The notes under the pieces are model-generated. The model had not been told where the DNA came from. It searched no databases and saw only the letters and a program-made list of their open reading frames with translations. Shown piece by piece: positions 1 through 6,244 of a DNA stretch of 11,323 nt (positions within the stretch are counted from its first letter, which is position 1; each line of letters begins with the position of its first letter). The stretch spans positions 1 through 11,323 of the forward strand of contig CAJGDH010000042.1 in assembly GCA_904502145.1 (NCBI GenBank). Reading direction: 5' to 3'. The translations under genes and the position numbers were made by a program. Source of the DNA: an uncultured Eubacterium sp. (GTDB lineage Bacteria > Bacillota > Clostridia > Lachnospirales > Lachnospiraceae).

Positions 1-1251
1 GGAATTACCGGTACATTTGTGGATGTGACCATTGATGGTACAGATGAATACGGCCACGTTCATCATCTTGATGACCACGTTCATGACCATCATCACGACC
101 ATGAGCACGACCATGACCACGATCATGACCATCATCACGACCATGAGCACAACCATTACCACCATGATCATGATCATCACCACCACAATCATGACCATGA
201 CCATCACCACCATGATCATAACCATGATCATCATCATGACCACGACCACGGTCATGACCACGATCATCACCATCATCATCACGATCACAGGAATCTGGAT
301 GATGTCAACGCGGTGATCGACAACAGCAGTCTGGAAGAACCGGTTAAAGACCTGGCAAAGCGTATCTTTCTTCGTGTGGCCAAAGCGGAGAGTAAAGTTC
401 ACGGAAAGCCTTTATCCGAGGTACATTTCCATGAGGTAGGGGCCGTGGATTCGATCGTGGATATCGTTGGTACCGCAATCCTTATTGACCGGATCCGGCC
501 TGACAAGGTTATCTCCAGTGTGGTGAATGAAGGGTATGGATTTATTGAATGTGCCCATGGAACCATGAGTGTCCCGGTTCCTGCCACCAGTGAGATCATG
601 GCAGAAGCAGGTGTGAAGTTCCGTCAGATCCAGGTGGAAACAGAGCTGGTTACCCCCACGGGAGCCGCGATCATCGCAGAACTGTCCGACACTTTTGTTC
701 CCATGCCCGTGATGAAAGTGGAGAAGATCGGCTGGGGAGCAGGGAAGAAGGATCTGCCGATTCCCAATCTTCTGAAGGTTTGTCTTGGACAGATGGGAGA
801 TGAAGGAGAGTTTATGGTCATGGAGACCAACGTGGATGACTGCTCCGGAGAGATCCTGGCCTACACCATGAATAAACTGATGGACGAGGGTGCCCTGGAT
901 GTGTTCTATACCCCGGTTTATATGAAGAAAAACCGTCCGGCATATCTTCTTACGGTTACCTGCAACACCAAAGACATGGAGAAGCTGCAGGAGATCATCT
1001 TCCGGGAGACTACGACCATCGGTATCCGTTACCGGCATGAGAACAGGACAAAACTGGACAGGGAGCCGGTGAAGATCGATACACCTTACGGCAGTGTGGA
1101 CGGTAAGAGAGTGGTCTATAAAGACCAGGAATACATTTACCCGGAATATGAAAGCGTTAAAAAAACAGCGGAAGCCAGCGGTGTTCCTCTGAAAGAGGTT
1201 TTCAGGATCTCACAAAATTCTCAGGAAACGCAAAAACAGCGGACGGAGTGA
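1..1251 (+). CDS. larC: LarC, nickel-pincer cofactor cyclometallase (5' end cut by window)
   Basis: LarC inserts nickel into the pyridinium bis-thiocarboxylate precursor in a CTP-dependent reaction, the last step in making the nickel-pincer cofactor of lactate racemase LarA. The frame is open from base 1, where GITGTFVDV matches the conserved stretch some 60-70 residues into the family, so roughly that many residues lie outside the window. Next come a histidine/aspartate tract (55-288), then the family signature VHFHEVGAVDSIVDIVG (421-471) and TPTGAAI ending the LarC1 part. The LarC2 part opens with ETNVDDCSGE (823-852) and includes YMKKNRPA. In Lactobacillus plantarum larC1 and larC2 are joined by a programmed frameshift; here both halves are in one uninterrupted frame, so no frameshift is needed. 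larA and larB are not in the window and may lie upstream. The stop is 7 nt before the lipoprotein gene, suggesting co-transcription. Identification is firm; use of the histidine tract for nickel is inference. Confidence 0.95.
   Translation, partial: GITGTFVDVTIDGTDEYGHVHHLDDHVHDHHHDHEHDHDHDHDHHHDHEHNHYHHDHDHHHHNHDHDHHHHDHNHDHHHDHDHGHDHDHHHHHHDHRNLDDVNAVIDNSSLEEPVKDLAKRIFLRVAKAESKVHGKPLSEVHFHEVGAVDSIVDIVGTAILIDRIRPDKVISSVVNEGYGFIECAHGTMSVPVPATSEIMAEAGVKFRQIQVETELVTPTGAAIIAELSDTFVPMPVMKVEKIGWGAGKKDLPIPNLLKVCLGQMGDEGEFMVMETNVDDCSGEILAYTMNKLMDEGALDVFYTPVYMKKNRPAYLLTVTCNTKDMEKLQEIIFRETTTIGIRYRHENRTKLDREPVKIDTPYGSVDGKRVVYKDQEYIYPEYESVKKTAEASGVPLKEVFRISQNSQETQKQRTE
55..288 (+). repeat. Histidine-rich low-complexity tract inside larC
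   Basis: This stretch encodes 78 residues, 48 of them His and about 20 Asp, with a few Asn, Glu, Gly, Leu, Val and Tyr. It is built from alternating CAY (His) and GAY (Asp) codons with runs of three to six His. His-rich segments are known in LarC and in nickel chaperones such as HypB and UreE, where they bind or store nickel. A 27-nt stretch occurs twice exactly (82-108 and 124-150), 42 nt apart, pointing to expansion by slippage or unequal recombination. A second frame is open over the same region (32-316) only because of the CAYGAY pattern. Confidence 0.95.
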
Positions 1252-1258
1252 TCAGCAG

Positions 1259-2185
1259 ATGAAAAAGACAATCAGGTTTCTGCTTATCCTTTTTGTGCTC
1301 ATGCTCACCTCCGGATGTATGCTCACCTTTTCTCCGAAAGATTCCTCCGGAGAGAATACAGAGGAAAAACAGAGTGAGAGAACGACAGAAAATGTAAAGG
1401 AAGAACCCTTACAGGAAGAAAAAACCGGGTCGGACCTTTTGAATGAGGTGACAGAAACGGAAGCTGAGCAAATAACGGAAACAGTCACGGAAGCAGAAGC
1501 CGGAAAAGAGACAGAAATTACCACTGAGGCAGATATGAGCAAAGAAACGGAAACTACAGAGAAAAAGAAAGATACATCAGAACAGGACTTCTATATCAGC
1601 AAGATCACCGACGAGATCTTTTCCAGGATCGAAGGAAAATCCTTTAAAGATGACTGTACCCTTCCCCGGAAGGACTTAAGATATCTGCATGTGCTCCATA
1701 AAGATATCGATGGGGAGGTGCACGAAGGTGAGATGATCGTAAACTATCATATCGCTGAAGATGTACTGGAAATCCTTAAGGAGCTTTACGAAAATGATTA
1801 CCCCATCGAAAAAATCCGTCTGGTGGATGAGTATGATGCAGATGATGAGTTGTCCATGGAAGACAATAATTCTTCCTGCTTCAACTTCCGTTTTGTCAGT
1901 TATACGACAAAAATCTCAAAGCATGGACTGGGTCTTGCCGTAGATATCAATACCCTTTATAATCCCTATGTTAAAACAGTCAACGGAAAGAGGAGCATTG
2001 AACCGGTAAACGCGGAAGCATACCTGGACCGTGAAGCGGATTTTGATTATAAGATCGAAAAGGGAGATCTGTGTTATAAGCTCTTTACGGAACATGGATT
2101 TGAATGGGGAGGCAATTGGGTCAACAGCAAAGATTACCAGCATTTCCAGATCCCTACGGAAAAAGTGGAAGAATGGTATCCGTAA
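1259..2185 (+). CDS. Lipoprotein with M15-type zinc D,D-carboxypeptidase/endopeptidase domain
   Basis: This is probably a membrane-anchored, extracytoplasmic peptidoglycan peptidase of 308 aa. A short basic N-terminus and a hydrophobic stretch lead to the lipobox LTSGC, with Cys20 as the predicted lipidated residue. Residues 21 to about 105 are a low-complexity Thr/Glu/Lys-rich linker that would hold the catalytic domain away from the membrane. The C-terminal domain carries the M15 signature SKHGLGLAVD, giving zinc ligands His222 and Asp229, and later DYQHF, giving Asp292 as likely catalytic acid and His295 as third ligand. The Asp-x-x-His spacing matches M15C enzymes such as the listerial endolysin Ply500, which cut the L-Ala-D-Glu bond, so endopeptidase activity is as likely as D-Ala-D-Ala carboxypeptidase. 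CGGAG at 1244-1248 lies 10 nt before the ATG and overlaps the end of larC. A strong terminator follows. The fold is well supported; the bond cleaved is not determined. Confidence 0.85.
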   Translation: MKKTIRFLLILFVLMLTSGCMLTFSPKDSSGENTEEKQSERTTENVKEEPLQEEKTGSDLLNEVTETEAEQITETVTEAEAGKETEITTEADMSKETETTEKKKDTSEQDFYISKITDEIFSRIEGKSFKDDCTLPRKDLRYLHVLHKDIDGEVHEGEMIVNYHIAEDVLEILKELYENDYPIEKIRLVDEYDADDELSMEDNNSSCFNFRFVSYTTKISKHGLGLAVDINTLYNPYVKTVNGKRSIEPVNAEAYLDREADFDYKIEKGDLCYKLFTEHGFEWGGNWVNSKDYQHFQIPTEKVEEWYP

Positions 2186-2208
2186 AAACGGACAGAAAAC
2201 AGAGTAAA

Positions 2209-2241
2209 GGATGGTGGAGATTATCTCCGCCATCCTTTTTT
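2209..2241 (+). terminator. Rho-independent terminator of the larC-lipoprotein operon
   Basis: A 12-bp stem, GGATGGTGGAGA (2209-2220) with TCTCCGCCATCC (2224-2235), holds one G-U pair and a 3-nt loop, and is followed by six T (2236-2241). It starts 23 nt after the lipoprotein stop. On the minus strand the same hairpin is followed only by TTTACT, so it would be a weaker stop for the convergent ATPase gene, for which no other terminator is visible. Confidence 0.9.
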
Positions 2242-2283
2242 GTGTTGTATCCTTAAAGGCTATATGTTTTTAGGAAACAGTTA

Positions 2284-4203
2284 TTACTGAGAATTAACAG
2301 GATCATGGTTTTCTTTCGGATATTTTCTGTCATAGAGTAAAGCCGCCAGCAACACCACAAAACAGGACCCGGCATTGTGGACCAGAGCACCGGTGGTGGG
2401 AGTCAGGACCCCCAGGACCGAAAGGGTGATGGCAATGAAATTGATGCACATGGAAAGGGTGATGGCAGTACGGATGGTCCGGATGGTAGTGTTGCCCAGC
2501 CATTTAAGATAAGGCACTTTGGTCAGATCATCCTTCATGAGGGCAACATCTGCCGCATCAACCGCGATATCACTTCCCATCACTCCCATGGCAACTCCGA
2601 TATCTGCGGTTTTAAGGGCCGGAGCATCATTGACCCCGTCACCGATCATACAAACCTTCCCGGATTCTTTCAGGGAAGAAATACAGTCCACCTTTTCCCC
2701 GGGCATGAGATCAGCCCGGATATCTGAGATGCCGGCCCGGGAAGCAAGATATCCTGCAGCTTTAATATTGTCTCCGGTCAGAAGAACCGTTCTTACCTTC
2801 ATTTCTTGCAGACGTTTTACCATGTCTTTGGTTTCAGGACGGATGGTATCGGACAGGGCTATGATCCCGATGACCCTGCTTTCGTCGGCGATGATCACAG
2901 AGGCTTTTCCTTTTTCCCTAAGACTGTCCAGAACAGAGGACACCTCAGGGGAGGCGGAATCAATCTGTGTCATGGAAGTGATATAGGCTTCCTTGCCCAG
3001 ATAGTATCTGGTTCCTTCCACAGAGGCAGATACACCGCCTCCGGCCTGCATCCGGAAATCCTCGATTTTCTTAAGAGAAAGGCCTTCTTTGTCTGACTCT
3101 TTCTGAATTGCTTTGGCGAAGGGATGTTCACTGCGGGATTCAACAGAAGCGGCCAGAACGAGCAGCTCTTTTTCACTGACATCCACCAGGGAGATGATCT
3201 CACTGACCTCAAGCTGTCCCCTGGTGAGGGTACCGGTTTTGTCGAAAGCGATGATTTCCGCCTGCCCCATTTCTTCCAGTGCCTGTCCGGACTTGATGAT
3301 CACTCCGTGTTTTGTGGCCTGACCGATCGCTGCCATGATGGCTGTGGGGGTGGCCAGAACCAGTGCACAGGGGCAGAAGACGACCATAACGGTGACTGCC
3401 CTGATGATATCTCCTGTGATCAGATAGGCACCGATGGCAATCAGCAATGCCACAGGAACCAGCCAGCTGGCCCATTTGTCGGCGATGGTCTGGGTTGGTG
3501 CTTTCTTCTCCTCGGCCTCCTGAACCATCCTGATAAGCTTCTGAATGGAACTGTCTTCCCCTGTTCTTAAGGCAGTGATATCCATGGAACCATAACAATT
3601 TATGGTACCGCTGTATACCTCATCACCGGCCTTCTTATCGATGGGAAGGCTTTCTCCCGTCATCACGGACTGATCCACCGAGCTTACCCCTGATGAGACG
3701 ATACCGTCCACCGGGATTGTCTCCCCGGGAAGGATCCTGAGCATATCCTGTTCCGTGATCTCCGATACCGGTACTATATATTCTTTACCGTCACGGATGA
3801 CCCGGGCTTTTTCCGGAGTAAGAGCGATAAGATTCTTTAAACCTTTCTTGGCTCTTTCCGTCGTCATATCCTCCAGTAAAGCACCGATCTCCATGATGAA
3901 GGCAACCTCCCCTGCGGCAAAGAGATCCCCGATCAGAAGGGCGGCGATCATAGCCATGGTGATGAGAAGGGCAGAAGAGATCTTGCTAATCCCTTTATTG
4001 TGAATGATCCTGAAGATGGACAGATAAAGCAGGGGAAGGCCACAGATAATGACACAAACCCAGGCAAAGTACTCCCCCCGGGAATAACCTATCCTGGGAA
4101 GGATGAAGGAGGCGACGAGAAATATGCCGCCGATCAGGGTCATAGGCCACCCTGCCAGGAAATCATTTGCTCTTTTGAAAAAATCACCGGTATTTGCTGT
4201 CAT
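2284..4203 (-). CDS. Heavy-metal-translocating P1B-type ATPase without N-terminal metal-binding domain
   Basis: This is a 639-aa integral membrane pump that would use ATP to move a transition-metal ion across the cytoplasmic membrane, most likely outward. Hallmarks in order are TGES at 182-185 (actuator domain), CPC at 277-279 in the metal-binding membrane helix, DKTGT with phosphorylated Asp321, the P1B His-Pro pair SEHP (His360) and GDGVNDAP at 521-528. Hydrophobic segments flank these domains in the normal order. There is no N-terminal HMA domain and no CxxC. The last membrane segment carries HNAGS (609-613) rather than the D-x-G of Zn/Cd pumps or the M-x-x-SS of Cu pumps, so the metal is unassigned. 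The start at 4203 is chosen because AAGGAG sits 7 nt upstream; the frame is open to 4284 but without a comparable site. The gene is divergent from a tetR gene that may control it. P1B membership is certain. Confidence 0.93.
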   Translation of the reverse strand: MTANTGDFFKRANDFLAGWPMTLIGGIFLVASFILPRIGYSRGEYFAWVCVIICGLPLLYLSIFRIIHNKGISKISSALLITMAMIAALLIGDLFAAGEVAFIMEIGALLEDMTTERAKKGLKNLIALTPEKARVIRDGKEYIVPVSEITEQDMLRILPGETIPVDGIVSSGVSSVDQSVMTGESLPIDKKAGDEVYSGTINCYGSMDITALRTGEDSSIQKLIRMVQEAEEKKAPTQTIADKWASWLVPVALLIAIGAYLITGDIIRAVTVMVVFCPCALVLATPTAIMAAIGQATKHGVIIKSGQALEEMGQAEIIAFDKTGTLTRGQLEVSEIISLVDVSEKELLVLAASVESRSEHPFAKAIQKESDKEGLSLKKIEDFRMQAGGGVSASVEGTRYYLGKEAYITSMTQIDSASPEVSSVLDSLREKGKASVIIADESRVIGIIALSDTIRPETKDMVKRLQEMKVRTVLLTGDNIKAAGYLASRAGISDIRADLMPGEKVDCISSLKESGKVCMIGDGVNDAPALKTADIGVAMGVMGSDIAVDAADVALMKDDLTKVPYLKWLGNTTIRTIRTAITLSMCINFIAITLSVLGVLTPTTGALVHNAGSCFVVLLAALLYDRKYPKENHDPVNSQ

Positions 4204-4265
4204 GAATTTACTCCTTATCCTGATCCCTGACCGGCCGTTGTTCCCGGAGCAAAGCTGACAGGGAA

Positions 4266-4294
4266 TTGACAAGCCGGCGGTCAATCTTTATAAT
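4266..4294 (+). promoter_or_regulatory. Perfect-consensus sigma-70/SigA promoter for tetR
   Basis: TTGACA (4266-4271), a 17-nt spacer and TATAAT (4289-4294) match the housekeeping consensus in every position. Transcription would start near 4301, giving a leader of about 115 nt before the tetR ATG at 4418. A 5-bp inverted repeat, TTGAC (4266-4270) and GTCAA (4280-4284), overlaps the -35 box. Confidence 0.8.
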
Positions 4295-4304
4295 AAAATT
4301 AAAT

Positions 4305-4317
4305 GAACATCTTGTTC
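4305..4317. promoter_or_regulatory. Candidate operator: GAACA-TCT-TGTTC inverted repeat
   Basis: A perfect 5-bp inverted repeat with a 3-nt spacer sits at 4305-4317, just downstream of the predicted tetR start and at the predicted start of the divergent ATPase transcript. Its first half, with one flanking base on each side (TGAACAT), occurs again at 4382-4388. Position between divergent genes, one of them tetR, is typical for a TetR-family operator controlling both sides. Its use by this TetR is inference. Confidence 0.45.
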
Positions 4318-4324
4318 GGTTTTG

Positions 4325-4353
4325 ATTATATTGTTTTATATATATAGGAACAA
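4325..4353 (-). promoter_or_regulatory. Candidate promoter for the P-type ATPase gene
   Basis: On the minus strand TTGTTC (4353-4348), a 17-nt AT-rich spacer and TATAAT (4330-4325) form a promoter with a perfect -10 and a weak -35. Transcription would start near 4318 and give a leader of about 115 nt. It would overlap and face the tetR promoter, so the two could interfere with each other. Confidence 0.5.
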
Positions 4354-4384
4354 TAATCAGATGATTAGATGTGTACGTTACTGA

Positions 4385-4402
4385 ACATTTTTTGGAAAAT
4401 GT
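4385..4402 (+). promoter_or_regulatory. Inverted repeat just before the tetR ribosome binding site
   Basis: ACATTTT (4385-4391) and AAAATGT (4396-4402) are perfect 7-bp arms around TTGG. The repeat ends 3 nt before the GGAGG ribosome binding site at 4406-4410. It could be a second operator or, in the RNA, a small hairpin affecting translation. Its stem is AT-rich and it lacks a following T-run, so it is not a terminator. Confidence 0.4.
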
Positions 4403-4417
4403 ACCGGAGGATGATCT

Positions 4418-4984
4418 ATGGACCGCCGCAGAAGGAAGACAAGACAGGCTGTATTTGAGGCATTTACCGGCCTGCTGGAGACAAAGAGCTATTCGAATAT
4501 TTCCGTTCAGGATATCATAGACCGGGCTGACATCGGCCGAAGTACATTTTATTCTCATTTTGAAACGAAAGATGAACTTCTTAAGGCTCTTGGCACAGAG
4601 ATATTCGACCATGTATTCTCCGATCATCTGACCAGGGAGAATACCCACGATTTCTCCGTCAGCGGGAAAGATCCCAGGACGGAGGTGACGCATATCCTTT
4701 ATCATCTCAGGGACAGTAAGGCGTATATCAAAGGTATCCTGTCCTGTGAGAGCGGTGAGATTTTTATGTGTTATTTTAAGAAATACCTGAGAGATTTGTT
4801 CGAAGAGGAACTGAAAAACTATGATCAGGATATTCCCAGGGAGTATCTTCTCAACCATCTGACCAGCGCTTTTGCCGAAACCGTCCGCTGGTGGATGGAA
4901 CATGAAGAGTACACTCCTGAAGAAATATCCGGATTTTTCTTCAGCACGATACCAATTAAAGAAGATAAACAGACTAAAGGATGA
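4418..4984 (+). CDS. TetR/AcrR-family transcriptional regulator
   Basis: This 188-aa protein has the usual length and layout of a TetR-type repressor. A basic N-terminus (DRRRRKTR) leads into a helix-turn-helix at about residues 27-48, ISVQDIIDRADIGRSTFYSHF, with the family hallmark STFYSHF followed by KDELL. The C-terminal two thirds are the ligand-binding and dimerisation region. Its end, WWMEHEEYTPEEI, resembles the C-terminal domain of DhaS-like TetR regulators; this is a weak likeness and the inducer is unknown. GGAGG (4406-4410) is 7 nt before the ATG. The gene has a perfect-consensus promoter with nearby inverted repeats and is divergent from the P-type ATPase. Its stop is 14 nt before the preferred start of the reductase gene, so the two form an operon. 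Control of both neighbours is likely from position, not shown. Confidence 0.9.
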   Translation: MDRRRRKTRQAVFEAFTGLLETKSYSNISVQDIIDRADIGRSTFYSHFETKDELLKALGTEIFDHVFSDHLTRENTHDFSVSGKDPRTEVTHILYHLRDSKAYIKGILSCESGEIFMCYFKKYLRDLFEEELKNYDQDIPREYLLNHLTSAFAETVRWWMEHEEYTPEEISGFFFSTIPIKEDKQTKG

Positions 4985-4998
4985 AAGGGAGGAATATG

Positions 4999-6123
4999 AT
5001 GAGTTATCTTGGAGAAGAGATCGGCAAACTCGGTTTTGGGCTGATGAGACTGCCTAGGATCGGTGACACAAAGGAATTTGATCTTGAGCAGATCAAACAG
5101 ATGGTTGACGAATTTCTTGAAGCAGGCTTCACGTATTTTGATACTGCATGGGCTTATCAGGGAAGTGAAGAGACCATCAAAAAAGCCCTGGTGGAACGAT
5201 ACCCCAGGGAGAGTTTTCAGCTGGCGACAAAAAATGCGGCTTGGATCAACTGTAAGACCAGGGAGGATGCCATCGCCCAGTTTGAAACTTCTTTGGAGAG
5301 AACAGGCGCAGGCTATTTTGATTTCTATCTGCTGCATAATCTGGGGGAACAAAGGACACATTTCTTCGATGATTTTGATCTGTGGAACTTTGTAAAAGAG
5401 AAGAAGGAAGAAGGTCTGATCAAGCATATCGGTTTTTCTTTCCATTCGACTCCGGAAGAGCTGGAAGAGATCTTTAAAGCTCATCCTGAAGCAGAATTTG
5501 TTCAGCTGCAGATCAATTATGCAGACTGGGAGAACCCTGCGATCCAGTCCAGGGGAATCTATGAAATGGCCCGCAAGTACAATATGCCGGTAATAATCAT
5601 GGAACCGGTTAAGGGAGGAATGCTGGCCAACCCGCCCGGGCCGGTAAAAGACGTGTTCAAAGCCGCAGAGCCGGAGTCATCCTGCGCGAGCTGGGCAGTA
5701 CGTTTTGCCGCAGATCTGGACGGAGTGATCACGGTACTTTCCGGCATGAGCAATCTGGAACAGATGAGAGACAATCTGTCCTATATGAGGGGATTCAAGG
5801 GTGTCAGCGAGAAGGAGAAAAAGGTTCTTGATGCAGCCAGAGAGGAGCTGAACAAGATTCCTCTTATCCCTTGTACCATCTGCAATTATTGTGCCAAGGT
5901 CTGCCCCATGGACATCGCGATCTCCGGCTCATTTACCGCAATGAACAATTATACTCTCTACGGGAATATGAAACAGGCGAAAAGCCAGATCGACGGTCTT
6001 GTGGAAAGACAGGGAAAGAAAAGACCGGCTGACTGCATAAAATGCGGTGCCTGTGAGGAAGTATGTCCACAGCATATCGCCATAAGAGACGAACTGGTGA
6101 AGATTTCCGAAACTCTGGGTTAA
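4999..6123 (+). CDS. Aldo/keto reductase with C-terminal double [4Fe-4S] ferredoxin domain
   Basis: This 374-aa cytoplasmic oxidoreductase belongs to the COG1453-type aldo/keto reductases. The barrel domain shows the catalytic tetrad Asp48 (FDTAW), Tyr53, Lys78 (ATKN) and His113 (LLHN). The C-terminus carries two four-cysteine motifs, CTICNYCAKVCP (Cys292, 295, 298, 302) and CIKCGACEEVCP (Cys346, 349, 352, 356), each fit for one [4Fe-4S] cluster. Electrons could pass between ferredoxin-like clusters and a nucleotide or carbonyl substrate; the substrate is unknown. The start at 4999 is chosen because AGGGAGG (4986-4992) lies 6 nt upstream. ATG at 4996 is only 3 nt from it, and ATG at 4981, which overlaps the tetR stop as ATGA, has AAAGG directly abutting it. 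The gene is in the tetR operon and ends at a bidirectional terminator. Confidence 0.9.
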   Translation: MSYLGEEIGKLGFGLMRLPRIGDTKEFDLEQIKQMVDEFLEAGFTYFDTAWAYQGSEETIKKALVERYPRESFQLATKNAAWINCKTREDAIAQFETSLERTGAGYFDFYLLHNLGEQRTHFFDDFDLWNFVKEKKEEGLIKHIGFSFHSTPEELEEIFKAHPEAEFVQLQINYADWENPAIQSRGIYEMARKYNMPVIIMEPVKGGMLANPPGPVKDVFKAAEPESSCASWAVRFAADLDGVITVLSGMSNLEQMRDNLSYMRGFKGVSEKEKKVLDAAREELNKIPLIPCTICNYCAKVCPMDIAISGSFTAMNNYTLYGNMKQAKSQIDGLVERQGKKRPADCIKCGACEEVCPQHIAIRDELVKISETLG

Positions 6124-6174
6124 ACAGCCTCAGACTGCCAGGTAATTCAGGGTCATCATCTTATCCCAAGGACA

Positions 6175-6210
6175 AAAATAACCGGCATATCACAATATGC
6201 CGGTTATTTT
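6175..6210. terminator. Bidirectional terminator between convergent genes
   Basis: A perfect 15-bp inverted repeat (6175-6189 with 6196-6210, loop TCACAA) has a GC core, ACCGGC/GCCGGT, flanked by A-rich and T-rich ends. It gives a U-rich tail on both strands, so it would end both the reductase transcript and the minus-strand transporter transcript. It lies 51 nt after the first stop and 34 nt after the second. Confidence 0.9.
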
Positions 6211-6244
6211 AATGCTTAGTTACAATATCTTTTTGAAGTGACCG

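Noticed and set aside
55..288. Repeat array resembling a CRISPR
   Set aside because: The repeats are coding, irregular and lack unique spacers of constant length.
32..316. A 94-codon open frame rich in Thr, Ile and Met
   Set aside because: It is an out-of-frame reading of the His/Asp repeat in larC, kept open by the CAYGAY pattern. It has no plausible protein features.
2377..3570. Several plus-strand open frames opposite the ATPase gene
   Set aside because: They are antisense shadows of a strongly conserved coding sequence. Their translations have no recognisable features and no good ribosome binding sites were noticed.
4204..4284. Longer N-terminus for the P-type ATPase starting at 4284
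   Set aside because: The extra 27 residues are not family-like, and the predicted transcript leader and an AAGGAG site support the ATG at 4203.
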